From the NCBI RefSeq assembly GCF_016907495.1, contig NZ_JAFBCC010000001.1:372001-436000 (forward strand): a DNA stretch of 64,000 bases, given 5' to 3'. Each line of letters opens with the position of its first letter. Within the stretch, counting starts at the first letter, position 1. A program made the translations under genes and the position numbers. This stretch comes from Arthrobacter tumbae. GTDB taxonomy: Bacteria > Actinomycetota > Actinomycetes > Actinomycetales > Micrococcaceae. The notes beneath the pieces were generated by a model. That model had not been told where the DNA came from and ran no database searches. It saw only the letters and a program-made list of their open reading frames with translations. This document shows positions 8,661-19,400 of the stretch, piece after piece.

Positions 8661-10743
8661 TCAGCACCGACTCTCCGTAGCGGTCCAATTTGGCCGGCCC
8701 CACCCCCGCGAGTTGCGCGAGCTTCTCCAGTGAGTCGGGGCGGGCTTCTGCGATGGCTACCAGCGTTGCATCTGTGAAGACGACAAAGGCAGGGACGTCT
8801 GTTTCACGCGCGGCGTGCAGACGCCATTCCCGTAGTGCCTCAAACGTCTCCTCGCTGTAGTTCGCCGGGCACTCACTGCAGCGCCCAATCTTTCGTTCTG
8901 CACCCGAACCCAGCACCTTGCCGCACGTGCGGCAGTGTGCGGGCGCCGATACCTTGCGCTCACGACGGGGCGTGGGTTGCCGGAAAGAGCGCGTGCCGCC
9001 GGAATCCGGACGAAGACCATCCAGGAACCTGGACGGCTTGCGTGACGCCCTGCCTCCCGGGGTACGGGACGTGGACCAGGACAGGCCGAGGTGCTTGCGC
9101 GCCCGTGTGATACCGACATAGAGGAGGCGGCGTTCCTCATCGACCCCATCAGGAGTATCTGCGAAGGAGATCGGCATCAACCCCTCGCTCAACCCCACAA
9201 GGAACACCGAATCCCACTCAAGGCCCTTCGCCGAGTGAAGCGATGCAAGCGTCACACCCTGAACGGTGGGAGCGTGTTGAGCGGCTGCCCGCTCTTCGAG
9301 CTCGGCGACAAAATCCTGCAGCGTGAAGCCCTGCGCGGAGCGGGCCTGGTGAAGCTCGTCGGCAAGGGATACCAGCGCAGCGAGTGATTCCCACTTCTCC
9401 CGCACCGCGCCCGAGCTCTGCGGCGCTTCGCGGGTGTATCCGAGGGACGCAAGGACATCGCGTACCAGCTGGGGGACGTCGTCATCTGTTGCTGCGCGGG
9501 CTGCAGCACGCAGCTGCAGCAGGCTGTCGCGCACTTCCCGCCGGGCGAAGAACCGCTCGGCCCCCCGAAGCTGGTAGCCGATTCCCGCGGCGGCGAGCGC
9601 CTGCTCATAGGAGCCGGACTGGCCGTTGGTCCGGTAGAGGATCGCGATTTCGCTTGCGGGCACACCGTCGCTGAGCAGGCGGGCGATCCGGCGGGTGACG
9701 TCCGCAGCCTCAGCCTCGTCATCGCTGCATTCCGTGAAGGTGGGGGTTGGGCCGGGCGGGCGCTGTGCAATGAGTTGAAGCGGCGTGGCCCACGTGCCCG
9801 TCCCGCCACGGCGACCAGCTTCCGCCGTGCGCGCCGCGAGCAGAGAGTTGGCGAGGTTGACGACCTGTGGTGTGGAGCGGTAGTCGCGAACGAGCTTGAT
9901 GACCTCTGCCTGCTTGTACCTGCCGGTGAAATTCAGGAGGTGCGCGCTGGTGGCACCGGTGAACGAGTAGATGGTCTGGCTGGCATCGCCGACGACACAG
10001 AGCTCTTCTCGCTCGCCCAGCCACAGATCGAGGAGCCGCTGTTGAAGCGGCGAAACGTCCTGGTATTCGTCCACCACGAAGTGACGGTATTGCGCGCGCA
10101 CTGTTGCTGCCACCTTCGGGTCTTCCTGCAGGATGCCGACGGTGATAAGCAGCACGTCCTCGAAGTCGATGACGTTGCGGTCCACTTTGAGGTCTTCGTA
10201 GGCACTGAACAGGCGGGCCACGGTTGTGGCATCCATGCCTGCCGGTTCCGCCCGGCCGTTCGCGGACTCGACATAGGTATCCGGTGTGAGCATGGATACT
10301 TTGGCCCACTCGATCTCAGCAGCAAGATCGCGGATTGTGGCGCGGTCCGTGCTCAACCTCAACCGCCGCGAGGCTTCGGCGATGAGTTGTGCCTTGTGAT
10401 CGACAAGCGCCGGCAGGGTTCCGCCGACAGCCTGGGGCCAGAAGTACTGCAACTGCCGAAGTGCTGCGGCGTGAAAGGTGCGTGCCTGAACTCCCTGCGC
10501 TCCGAGATCGCGGAGACGGGTGCGCATCTCGGCGGCAGCCCTCGCGGTGAAGGTCACTGCAAGGACCTGCTGGGGCTTATACACGCCTGTGTGCACCCCG
10601 TAGGCGATGCGGTGCGTGATGGCGCGTGTCTTGCCTGTTCCGGCTCCTGCGAGAACGCACAGCGGGCCGCTCAGTTGGGAGGCCACGGCCCGTTGTTCTT
10701 CGTCAAGGCCGGCGAGGATCTTTTCTTCGACCGAACCGTCCAC
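8638..10743 (-). CDS. uvrD2: ATP-dependent DNA helicase UvrD2
   Basis: 701-residue superfamily 1A 3'-5' DNA helicase. Walker A is AGAGTGKT (32-39), motif Ia VTFTARAAAEM, Walker B VVDEYQDVS, and motif VI YVGITRARKHL. After the motor comes a tetracysteine zinc module (CxxC-x14-CxxC) and a C-terminal HRDC-type domain; this architecture is diagnostic of mycobacterial-type UvrD2, which is essential in M. tuberculosis. The GTG start shares its G with the last base of the nudC TAG stop (TAGTG), so the two genes are translationally coupled. The order nudC-uvrD2 is the same as in mycobacteria. Confidence 0.95.
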   Translation of the reverse strand: MDGSVEEKILAGLDEEQRAVASQLSGPLCVLAGAGTGKTRAITHRIAYGVHTGVYKPQQVLAVTFTARAAAEMRTRLRDLGAQGVQARTFHAAALRQLQYFWPQAVGGTLPALVDHKAQLIAEASRRLRLSTDRATIRDLAAEIEWAKVSMLTPDTYVESANGRAEPAGMDATTVARLFSAYEDLKVDRNVIDFEDVLLITVGILQEDPKVAATVRAQYRHFVVDEYQDVSPLQQRLLDLWLGEREELCVVGDASQTIYSFTGATSAHLLNFTGRYKQAEVIKLVRDYRSTPQVVNLANSLLAARTAEAGRRGGTGTWATPLQLIAQRPPGPTPTFTECSDDEAEAADVTRRIARLLSDGVPASEIAILYRTNGQSGSYEQALAAAGIGYQLRGAERFFARREVRDSLLQLRAAARAATDDDVPQLVRDVLASLGYTREAPQSSGAVREKWESLAALVSLADELHQARSAQGFTLQDFVAELEERAAAQHAPTVQGVTLASLHSAKGLEWDSVFLVGLSEGLMPISFADTPDGVDEERRLLYVGITRARKHLGLSWSTSRTPGGRASRKPSRFLDGLRPDSGGTRSFRQPTPRRERKVSAPAHCRTCGKVLGSGAERKIGRCSECPANYSEETFEALREWRLHAARETDVPAFVVFTDATLVAIAEARPDSLEKLAQLAGVGPAKLDRYGESVLSVLAQRA

Positions 10744-11720
10744 TATGGTCTCCCGGCGGACGGCTCTTCCTCCAGGGGACCGCCGTACCAGTGTTCGATG
10801 AGTGCGCGTGCAATGGAAGCACCGGATGCCACGGACAACCGCTCCTCCTTCAGACCGGTGAACAATTCTTCCCTGCTGAACCAGCGCACGTCCCTGATCT
10901 CGACGCCGTCAGGCACGGGAAGTGCATGTGCTGCCTTCGCCGTGAACCCAAGCATCAACGACGCAGGGAACGGCCAGGGCTGTGAGCCGAGGTAGGTGGG
11001 CGAGTGGACCACTATTCCTGATTCTTCCTCGACCTCACGCACAACTGCCGCCTCCAGCGATTCCCCGGGTTCAACAAACCCTGCGAGCGTTGAGAACCGG
11101 TTCTCGGGCCATGCAGCGGAGGAGCCAAGCAGCAGCCGGTCTTCCTCGTCCGTCACCGTGACAATGATGGCCGGATCAGTGCGGGGGTAGTGCAGGCTTT
11201 CATCCGCAGAGCACCGCCTCACCCAACCGCCGTCGATAGGTTCTGTGGGGTGCCCGCAGCGGGGGCAGTGAGTATGGGTGGCGTGCCAGTTGGAGATGGC
11301 CACTGCCTCCACGAACAACCCGGATTCCTGCGCCGGCAGACCCGCCGCGGCGTCCCGTAATCCGACCCAGTCCTCGTCAGCCGCGAGCGCGGGCTGAACG
11401 TCTTCATGCTCCACCAGCACAACGTGTGTGCCCGCCGCCATATCAACCGTTGTTTCCACCGTGCTGCCCAGGTAGACAGCGTTTTTCGGGCGCTCCACTT
11501 CCGCAGCAGGGCTCAGGACCAGCCTGCCGTTGCGAACAGGAGCGCGCTTGCGGGCAAGGTGCAGGATGCGGGTATCCGGCCGGTCCCATAACTTATCGAA
11601 GAGATCCGGGGTGATGCGGAAGGTTGAGCCGCGGTCCGCCGTGCCACGTGCCAGTGGCAGGGATCCGAGTGGAGGGAGGCTTGCGATTCCGGCTGGCTGC
11701 ATGCCGACGGCGTGGGTCAT
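10743..11720 (-). CDS. nudC: NAD(+) diphosphatase (NADH pyrophosphatase)
   Basis: 325-residue Nudix hydrolase that cleaves NAD(H) to NMN(H) and AMP and in some bacteria removes NAD caps from RNA. A zinc-ribbon lies at residues 152-180 (CPRCG, then Cys170; the fourth ligand is less clear), followed by HYPRTDPAII, the Nudix box GFVEPGE...REVEEESG (214-235) and the NudC signature SQPWPFP (246-252) after it. The long open frame extends upstream to 12143, but homology starts at the ATG at 11720. A TACCGT hexamer (11727-11732) ends six bases before that ATG, predicting a leaderless mRNA. Confidence 0.93.
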   Translation of the reverse strand: MTHAVGMQPAGIASLPPLGSLPLARGTADRGSTFRITPDLFDKLWDRPDTRILHLARKRAPVRNGRLVLSPAAEVERPKNAVYLGSTVETTVDMAAGTHVVLVEHEDVQPALAADEDWVGLRDAAAGLPAQESGLFVEAVAISNWHATHTHCPRCGHPTEPIDGGWVRRCSADESLHYPRTDPAIIVTVTDEEDRLLLGSSAAWPENRFSTLAGFVEPGESLEAAVVREVEEESGIVVHSPTYLGSQPWPFPASLMLGFTAKAAHALPVPDGVEIRDVRWFSREELFTGLKEERLSVASGASIARALIEHWYGGPLEEEPSAGRP

Positions 11721-11726
11721 ATTTCT

Positions 11727-11846
11727 ACGGTACGGTCCCGCACCCACAAAAATACATTCCAAAGGGCTTTTCTGGAGGAATAGTGGGAGTGAGCGGCGAC
11801 TCGCCGTTGCGGGACATTCGAGCCGGAGCCCTCGCGCGCTTACGGT
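11727..11846. promoter_or_regulatory. Divergent promoters of nudC and the phosphotransferase gene
   Basis: TACCGT (11727-11732, minus strand) is six bases from the nudC ATG and TACGGT (11841-11846, plus strand) is seven bases from the GTG at 11854. Both fit the TAnnnT -10 pattern seen across this window and predict leaderless transcripts in both directions. No clear -35 hexamer is seen for either. Confidence 0.55.
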
Positions 11847-11853
11847 TGATGGT

Positions 11854-12894
11854 GTGAAACGCTCACCGATGGAACTTGCGGCCCTTGCCAGCGCGGCCGT
11901 GCCGGGTCTCGCCCCGACCGGCGTCTCCAGCGCCCCCGACGATCCGGCCGACTTCGAGTCAGCCCTGCTGATCGATGACGCCGGCAAGCAGTGGCGCGTC
12001 CGTGCACCACGGCACGCCGAGGCCAGCATGCGGCTGGAGACGGAGCTGCAGGTACTGCGCGCATTCACGCCCGCTGTCCGTGCGGAACTCCCGTTCCTCA
12101 TTCCCCACGTTGCGGGCACCGTGAGGCTCGGCGACCTTCGCACCTTCGTTTACTCCCACATTGAAGGATCAACGCGCTCTCTTGACGAGCTCGCGGCGGG
12201 TGGTCGTGAACTCGCCCGGGAAATCGGCCGGGCGATCGCTGCCGTTCATGAACTGCCGAGGACGCTCGTCAGCGAAGCCGATCTGCCTGCCTATGAAGCG
12301 AACGAAGTGCGGCAGCGCCGGCTCAACGAGCTGGATCAGGCCGCTACCACCGGCAGGATCCCGTCGGATCTGCTGCGCCGGTGGGAGCACGCGCTGGAGG
12401 ATGTCTCACTCTGGCGGTTCAATCCCACCGTGATTCACGGCGATATCCATGAAGACAACCTGCTCCTTGCAGCAGGCCGGGTCTGTGCGGTGACGGGGTG
12501 GACGGACCTTTCCGTCGGAGACCCCGCGGATGACTTCGCCTGGCTTTCCGCAACGCAGGACACCCGGTTCGCCGACGAGGTGCACGAGGCCTATGTGAGC
12601 TCCCGTCCGGATGCAGCGGACGAACACCTCTTGCGCCGCGCCGCACTGGCAGCCGAATTTGCCCTGGCGCAGTGGATGGTTCGCGGACTTGCCCTCGGGG
12701 ACGACGGCATGATCAGCGAAGCCGAAGAGATGATGGGCTCACTCTCAGCTGACCTCGCCGCCGAGGAAGCAGCTTTGGCTGCCAGGGGTGAAGATGACGA
12801 CTCCACAGAAGAGGGAGACGAAGCTGTGATTGCGGACCCCCAGGACCAGGAGAATCTCGAAACGTCCGCCCTTCCCGTCATTCCGCGCCCCTAA
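11854..12894 (+). CDS. Aminoglycoside/macrolide phosphotransferase-like protein
   Basis: 346-residue protein with the protein-kinase-like fold of the APH family, similar to actinobacterial genes labelled macrolide 2'-phosphotransferase. The Brenner motif is present (VIHGDIHEDNLLL, about residues 193-205) and is followed by GWTDLSVGDPADDFAW. In typical APH enzymes a metal-binding Asp sits in an I-D-W/F position just before GDPxxD; here that position is Gly (AVTGW), so catalysis is uncertain. The C-terminal ~40 residues are acidic and disordered. The start is GTG 11854, seven bases after a TACGGT -10. Its TAA stop interlocks with the convergent adnB stop (4-base overlap). A true resistance role is not implied. 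Confidence 0.8.
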   Translation: MKRSPMELAALASAAVPGLAPTGVSSAPDDPADFESALLIDDAGKQWRVRAPRHAEASMRLETELQVLRAFTPAVRAELPFLIPHVAGTVRLGDLRTFVYSHIEGSTRSLDELAAGGRELAREIGRAIAAVHELPRTLVSEADLPAYEANEVRQRRLNELDQAATTGRIPSDLLRRWEHALEDVSLWRFNPTVIHGDIHEDNLLLAAGRVCAVTGWTDLSVGDPADDFAWLSATQDTRFADEVHEAYVSSRPDAADEHLLRRAALAAEFALAQWMVRGLALGDDGMISEAEEMMGSLSADLAAEEAALAARGEDDDSTEEGDEAVIADPQDQENLETSALPVIPRP

Positions 12895-15800
12895 CCGCCA
12901 GGGTCCATTCCCGTGGCCCTTCGCACAATGCCTTTTAATGCCTCGCTGTCGGCGAGGTCGTGTGGCCGAACCAGCTGGTCTTCCGCTGCGTAGTAGAACG
13001 CTGCCCGAACACCAGAGAGCGGGACGTTCATCAGACGTGACCATGCCAGCCGGTACACGGCCAGCTGGATTGCTTTCGCTTCCCGGTCCACCGGGGCGGG
13101 CGGCCGCCCGGTCTTCCAGTCGATGAGGTCCCAGGTGCCGTCGTCGTCCTGAAAGACCGCGTCAATCCGGCCGCGGACAACGACTGACCCAACGCGTGTT
13201 TCCACGGGCACTTCGATGCCGTACGGGACCCGCTGCGCCCAGGTCGACTTCCGGAATGTTTCGGTGAGCTGCTCGAGCCTCAGTCCGTCGTCCACGAAGG
13301 AGTCGGCGGCGCCTGGGAACTCCCCCAGATCAAGCATTCCCGTTGTTCCGTAAAATTCCTCGATCCAGGCATGGAACGCCGTGCCGCGCCGGGCTGCAGC
13401 ACCCGGTCGCCGTGGCACAGGCCGTCGCAGCCGCCGTGCGACGGCGGTGCTGTCCTCGGTGAGCTCGACCATCAGGGAAGCCGAGATGTGGGTGGGAAGT
13501 TCAACCGGTGGGGAGACAGACCTGTGCTGCTGCCGCACGAGTGCCTTGCGGACCTCCTCGTTCCAGCGTCCCGGCGAGTCGGTACTTCCGGCACCCAGTC
13601 CAGGGCCGGGACGGTGGCGCAGTTCATCCGCGGCTGCCCGAACGGCCGCGGCGGCCTGTTCCATGACACCGCGGCGCTGGCGAAGCGGGTCGATGGGCCA
13701 GGCCGCCCTGTCGCTTTGCGCACGGGCAGGATTGTCAGCACCCACTGCACCGTCTTCGATCCATGCCAGTTCCCGGTAGCCCGGCTCGCCGGCCGTCGCG
13801 AGCTCCCGAAGCCGTTCGAGATAGCGAGACGGCGCCGTCGGTTTGGACCGCCCTCCTCCCCATGCCGACGACGAACAGACCAGAACGTGACGGGCACGTG
13901 TGAGTGCCACGTAGGCGAGCCGCCGTTCCTCGCGTTCGGTGTGGGTCAGGGCGTCCTCAGCGAAGAGTTTCTCGCTGTCGAGCCAGGACTTCTGGTCGGG
14001 CTGGTCCCAGTCCCATTGCGGCAGCTCGGCGGCGTCACCGCGCAGCGGCCACGGCACCGAAGCGTCCCCGGAACTCCAGCGCGATCCGGTTCCGCTGGGA
14101 AACGAGCCCTCATTCATGCCCGGCACCAGCACCACGTCCCATTCGAGGCCTTTGGCAGCGTGCACTGTGAGCAGCTGGACTGCCTCCCTGCTTGTCTCCA
14201 GTGCGGTGACAGGCAATCCGTCCTCTTCAGCGTCAGCGGCTTCCAGCCAGGCAAGGAAGGCCTGAAGGTCGATTCGGTCCGACGTCGAGACGAACCCGCT
14301 GACGGCGTCTACGAAGGCGTCGAGATTGCGCCTGGCCTCATGCACGCTCACTCCGGGCTTGGCTGCCAGCTCGATATCCAGCAGGAGTGTCTGCTCGATC
14401 TCACCGATAAGGGTATGAAGGTCATCTCCCACTGACTGACGCAGCCCGCGCAGTTCGTCCCGCAGGAGTATCAGACGCTCCCTTCCCGTTTCCGAAAGAC
14501 TGCGCCCGCCGCCCGAGACCCAGCGGGCTGGTGGAAGGTGGTCGACGGCGTCAACGAGGCTGGCCGGCTCCGCGTCTTCCGCTGGCAAGGGCGGCTGCTC
14601 AGGCCCAGCTTCAGCCGCACCCGGAACATCGCCCTGGGGTGCGGTGCCTTTCGACCCGTGTTGCTTCGCGGTGTCCGCCCGGAGCTGGCTCATCCGCAGG
14701 TCCCGATCGTAAGCCAGTTGTCGTGCCCAGTCACCGAGAGCCGACAGGTCAGCGCTGCCGAGGCGCCAGCGTGCTCCGGCGAGGAGCCGCAGCATGGCAT
14801 CGGACCGTTCAGGATCCCCGAGGACCCGCAGCACGGAGAGAATCTCGATGATCTCCGGCGTGCGGAGAAGTCCTCCCAGTCCGACGACCTGGACCGGTAT
14901 GCCCAGCGATTGCAATTCCTGGCGTAACGGCTCGAATTGCCGCCGCCCGCGGCAGAGAACGGCGATGGTGGGGCGCAGCGGCTTGCCGTCGTCGTTCAGG
15001 TCGAAGTACCGCCGCCGCTGCGCCTCAATAATGCGGCTCAACGCAGCAGCCTCGGTGGCCTGCGGATTGTCCGGTGCGGACGGGTCCTGCGAAGCAGCAG
15101 CGCTTTCGCTGCGGTAGCGCGCAACATACACCTCTCCCAGCGGTGCCTTCGGCCTCGCCACCAAGGCGGGAACCTTGAGCTGGTGCTGTGGGCCCAGCCA
15201 TGGAGGCGGGACGTTGAGCGGATCAGCCACTGCATTGGCTGCCGCAAGGATGCTGGTGGAGTTCCGCCACGCCACCGAAAGATTGACCATGGGCGCAGGC
15301 TCCAGCCCAGTGCCGGTGTGCACCGGGAACCGCGACCTGAACGTCCCCAGCTGACCGGCCGAGGCTCCGCGGAACCCGTAGATGGACTGGTGCGGATCTC
15401 CCACAGCTGTCACCGCCCGACCGTCACCGAACAACCTGGCGAAAAGAACCATCTGTGCGTGCGAGGTGTCCTGGAACTCATCGAGGAGGACAACCGCGTA
15501 TTTCTGCCGTTCAGCATCGACGGCCTGCGGCACTTCGCTGACGATGCGGGCGGCCAGCGACACGAGGTCACCGTAGTCAAGCTGCCCGCCCTGATGTTTC
15601 GCTGCTGCGTACTGTTCCACCAGTTCAGTGACAGTGACACGGGTTCGCAGTTTATTCAACAGATCCCGTGCACCCTGCGTGGCCGGTTTTGGTTTTCCGA
15701 GCAGGTAGGGACGGGCTGCTACTGAGTCAATCTGTTCGAGCAGCGCCATCCTTACTGCCGCAGGATCAACGAGGTGTTCGGCACACTCCGAAGCCATGGT

Positions 15801-16400
15801 GAGAACAGCTCCCGTCAGCGTTGTCCTCGCCGCTGACAGGTGCTCCCACGGCCCCCGGTAGGATTCAACGATCCTGCCGGCCAGCTGCCAGGACTGTGCT
15901 GTGCCAAGCATGACGGCATCGCGCTCAACACCGAGGCGTAGACCGTAGTCCTGCACGATTCCGTTCGCGTAGGAGTGATAGGTCGAAATGGTGGGTTCCA
16001 GCCGGTCCTCTCCTGATTGGAGAGCTCGCTCTCCCTGAGCTTGGTACAACGCCTGGAGTTGCTGCCGGATACGGGCAGCAAGCTCGCCGGCAGCCTTCCG
16101 GGTGAAGGTAACGCCAAGGATCTGATCCGGCCTGGCCAGACCGTTCGCGACGAGCCACACCACGCGGTCGGCCATGGTCTTGGTCTTCCCCGACCCTGCG
16201 CCGGCGATAACCAGCAGCGGCTGCAGCGGCGCTTCGATGATGCGCCGCTGCTCTTCGGTTGGGTAAAGGATGTCCGCACCGGCCTCGCCTGCGAGCAGCT
16301 GCGCCAGTGCTTCCGCAGAGAACACCGGCGCAGTATCCGCCGGCGCAGTGTCCGCCGCTGCAGTGTCCGCCGCACCGTGGCGTGCCGTTTCCAGGCTCAT
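12891..16400 (-). CDS. adnB: AdnB-like helicase-nuclease subunit
   Basis: 1169-residue protein with an N-terminal UvrD-like motor and a C-terminal RecB-type nuclease, matching the AdnB subunit of the actinobacterial AdnAB double-strand-break resection complex. Walker A is AGAGSGKT (66-73), Walker B LLDEFQDTS, motif VI YVALTRARHVL. The nuclease has GTAFHAW, GRIDAVFQ, DLIDWKTG and QLAVYRLAW, so all the expected acidic and lysine residues of the PD-(D/E)XK site are visible. The N-terminus carries a short ADTA-type repeat (residues 11-25). The start ATG overlaps the adnA stop (ATGA). Assignment as B rather than A rests on the canonical motor motifs and on gene order. Confidence 0.88.
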   Translation of the reverse strand: MSLETARHGAADTAAADTAPADTAPVFSAEALAQLLAGEAGADILYPTEEQRRIIEAPLQPLLVIAGAGSGKTKTMADRVVWLVANGLARPDQILGVTFTRKAAGELAARIRQQLQALYQAQGERALQSGEDRLEPTISTYHSYANGIVQDYGLRLGVERDAVMLGTAQSWQLAGRIVESYRGPWEHLSAARTTLTGAVLTMASECAEHLVDPAAVRMALLEQIDSVAARPYLLGKPKPATQGARDLLNKLRTRVTVTELVEQYAAAKHQGGQLDYGDLVSLAARIVSEVPQAVDAERQKYAVVLLDEFQDTSHAQMVLFARLFGDGRAVTAVGDPHQSIYGFRGASAGQLGTFRSRFPVHTGTGLEPAPMVNLSVAWRNSTSILAAANAVADPLNVPPPWLGPQHQLKVPALVARPKAPLGEVYVARYRSESAAASQDPSAPDNPQATEAAALSRIIEAQRRRYFDLNDDGKPLRPTIAVLCRGRRQFEPLRQELQSLGIPVQVVGLGGLLRTPEIIEILSVLRVLGDPERSDAMLRLLAGARWRLGSADLSALGDWARQLAYDRDLRMSQLRADTAKQHGSKGTAPQGDVPGAAEAGPEQPPLPAEDAEPASLVDAVDHLPPARWVSGGGRSLSETGRERLILLRDELRGLRQSVGDDLHTLIGEIEQTLLLDIELAAKPGVSVHEARRNLDAFVDAVSGFVSTSDRIDLQAFLAWLEAADAEEDGLPVTALETSREAVQLLTVHAAKGLEWDVVLVPGMNEGSFPSGTGSRWSSGDASVPWPLRGDAAELPQWDWDQPDQKSWLDSEKLFAEDALTHTEREERRLAYVALTRARHVLVCSSSAWGGGRSKPTAPSRYLERLRELATAGEPGYRELAWIEDGAVGADNPARAQSDRAAWPIDPLRQRRGVMEQAAAAVRAAADELRHRPGPGLGAGSTDSPGRWNEEVRKALVRQQHRSVSPPVELPTHISASLMVELTEDSTAVARRLRRPVPRRPGAAARRGTAFHAWIEEFYGTTGMLDLGEFPGAADSFVDDGLRLEQLTETFRKSTWAQRVPYGIEVPVETRVGSVVVRGRIDAVFQDDDGTWDLIDWKTGRPPAPVDREAKAIQLAVYRLAWSRLMNVPLSGVRAAFYYAAEDQLVRPHDLADSEALKGIVRRATGMDPGG
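16327..16371 (-). repeat. Three tandem 15-base repeats in the 5' end of adnB
   Basis: Units start at 16327, 16342 and 16357 and differ at only one to three positions. The unit length keeps frame and encodes a repeated Ala-Asp-Thr-Ala/Pro segment in the likely disordered N-terminus of AdnB, so copy number could vary without breaking the gene. Confidence 0.8.
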
Positions 16401-19400
16401 TCGGTGACCTGCCTTCCCTCAACGCACAGCGGGCAGATTTCCGGGAGCCGGCATCCGCCTCCCCCGTAAGCTGACCGGCTCGGATCATGGACGGTATCGA
16501 ATTCGGCTGCCGACATCAGGCCGGCAGCCTGCTCAATCATCTCGTGGGGCCAGGTGTCCTCTGGTCCTAGAGCGGGTTGGTCCTGCACCTTGGGAGACTT
16601 GGCACCTGTGCCCAGATGTACGAGCGCGGCTCCTCCCAGCGCCCGCGTGCCCGCGGGTTCTGGAGCCATATCAGGGTTGTCAGACGCGCTGAGCCCGCCT
16701 GCAGCGGCGGCGACCTGGTACGCGGCAAGCTGCGGGTGGGCCGGCACATCGGGGTCCTTCGGAGCGTTCTTACCTGTCTTGAGATCCACAATGTAAAGGC
16801 CGCCGTCATGAGTGATCTCAAGGCGGTCGACCTGGCCGCGGAGGCGAGCCTGCCGCTCGACGCCGTCAACCATAACGGGAAGGTCAACCTTGAAGCTCAC
16901 CTCGGTGCCGGCCAGTGAGCGGCCGGACTTCCTCATCTCCACGAGGTACGCGCCCAGCTTCCTCACCATGTCCTCAGCACGCCGCAGGTCCGCTTTGGTC
17001 TCCCAGGTATCCTTCATTCCAAGGGTGGGCCAGCGACGGACCAGTTCCGCGACATACTGATTTCCCGTGGCGTCCGGCATGTCCTGTGCGATGGAGTGGA
17101 CGAGCGTTCCCAGTGACCTGGCGAAGTCAGTGGGCCTTTCCCCTCCCGCCGCCGAGACAAACCAATTCAAAGGCGAGGCCAGTACCGCTTCCACCTTCGA
17201 AGGCGAGACGGGTATGACGGCATCAAGGGGAATGACCGGTTCCACGGAGGAGAGCCCCGCCAGGCCCCACCACTGCGCGGGATCTGCGCCGGGAACCCGC
17301 GGCTCGTGCAGCATCATTTGTCCGAGGTGCCGGACGGCTTCCAAAGCGGTGCCGGCATGACGTTCAGGCTGCTGGGCGTACTTCCGCAGCTCTGCAACCA
17401 GCGCACGCAGGGTCAATGGACGCTTCACCTCCGTACGCGGGCGCTCATACGTGCCCGGCGGCAGCGGGTCGAGGATATCGAGGAAGGAAGAGGGCTGCTG
17501 ATCTTCCGATGAAACTGCAACGCAGACCAGCTCCTCGGATGCACGGCTGATCGCTGCTGAGAAACTTCGCAGCTCGTCGGCCCGCGTCAACTGCATGAGG
17601 GAAAGCGGATCACGGTGGTACCGGAAATTCCGACCGTGTTCCAGGAGCGCCACCAGATCCCCGGAGCCAAGCAGCTCCCCCCTGATCCGCAGGTTGGGCC
17701 ATACCCCCTCCTGCACTCCAGCCACGATCACTACCGGCCATTGGCGCCCGGCTGCAGCGGCCGGTGTCATGACCGCGACGGCGGCACCCTTCTGTGCCCG
17801 TGCTGCGAGCGTGTCCATCGGGAGCTCCTGGCTCAGCAGGTACTCCAGGAAACCGGTTGTGGGTGCCCCGGGCATTTGGTCAACGTAGCGCTCGGCCGTC
17901 TGAAACAGTGCGACGACGGCATCAAGATCGCGGTCCGCGCGTGCGGCTGAGACTCCCTGTTGGACTGCTGCCTCTTCCCACCGGGAGGAGAGCCTGGAAG
18001 CGGACCACACAGCCCACAGCACTGTTTCCGGCGTGCTTGCCTCATCCTGCAGCGCCTCACGGCCAGCACTCAGCATCGCATGAAGCCGGCGGGCGGGGCG
18101 GAGCTGCGCCCTGGGGTCATCGAGCGAAGACTCACTCAGGAGATCGACAATCAGCTGGTCAGAGTCCCTTACTCCCCCTTCCAGCCGTTCCTCCTGCCTG
18201 AGCAGCTGGCGCAGGCGGCGAATCTCGAGCGGCCCAGCCCCGCCGATCCGGGACGTCATGAGTGAAACGGCTAATTCGGCGTCAAGCTGCCTCACGCCCG
18301 TCACGGCGGCAAGGATATCCAGTAAGGGCCGGACGGCCGGTTCATCGCGGATAGCGCGCTCGGCCGGCGGGACACTGACCGGGATGTCCTGGCTGGCGAG
18401 GTATCGCTGAAGCTCTGCAACCTGCGTGCCCGTCCTCGTGATGACGGCGATCTGGTCAAAGCTCCGCTCGTCTTCCACGTGTGCTTCCAGGATTCGCTGC
18501 GCAACGTAGCGCTGCTCGTGGAATCCTGAGTCAACCACGTGAACGGAGAGCGATCCGCCTGCTGGATTGTCAGCGGCCTCCGCAGCCTCGGCTGAAGGAA
18601 CCCGACCCGGTGCCATGAGCCTGCGGTAGCCCACCGGTGTGCCGCCCACAGGCGTCCTCGCAGCAACCGATGCCCAGCCCGATGCCAGTATCCCCGACAG
18701 GCGGTGGGAGGTGGTCAGCTGCACGGTGTGGACACCACCGAGCACCTCGTGCAACCGTGCGGCAAGCTCGGGACGCGCACCACGAAAACCCTGGACTGCG
18801 GTGTCGGGGCAGGAGGTGATCAGCGAGTCTTTCCCCTCGGCAAGAACGCCGCACAGCGCGTGCATGGCAGTGTTGGATTCCTGATAGTCATCGATCAGGA
18901 TGAGGGAGTATTTGCTGCGTTCCTCGGCACAGAACCCGGGATTGGTCTCGAGGATGCCCCGAGCGGCGGTCAGGATTCCGGCGGGATCAAACGCTTCCGG
19001 CATCCGGAGGTCCAGGACGTCCCGGTACTCGCTATAGAGGGCCGCTGCGGCGACCCATTCAGGGCGATCGAACCTGCGCCCGAGGTCAGCCAGTTCATCG
19101 GCGTGCAGGCTATACTCGCTGACACGGTCGAAGAGCTCCCTGATTTCCTGCCTGAACCCCCTGGTTCCGAGTGCGAGCCGCAACCCATCCGGCCATCGGG
19201 CCTCCAGCTGACCCGACAGGCGGTGGCCCTCAAGGAGTTCCTTGATAATCAGGTCCTGTTCCGCGCCGGAGAGCAGTCGGGGGGCACGAGTCAACTCCGG
19301 CAGCAACCCTTCCACACGGGCCCGCCGGATGAGATCGAACGCATAGGACGACCAGGTGCGCGCCGGCGGCGCGCTCACACTGCGGTCCAGCCGGGACGTC

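Noticed and set aside
11854..12894. Antibiotic-resistance gene
   Set aside because: Core-genome location, altered active-site position and no mobile-element context; the family name alone does not support resistance.
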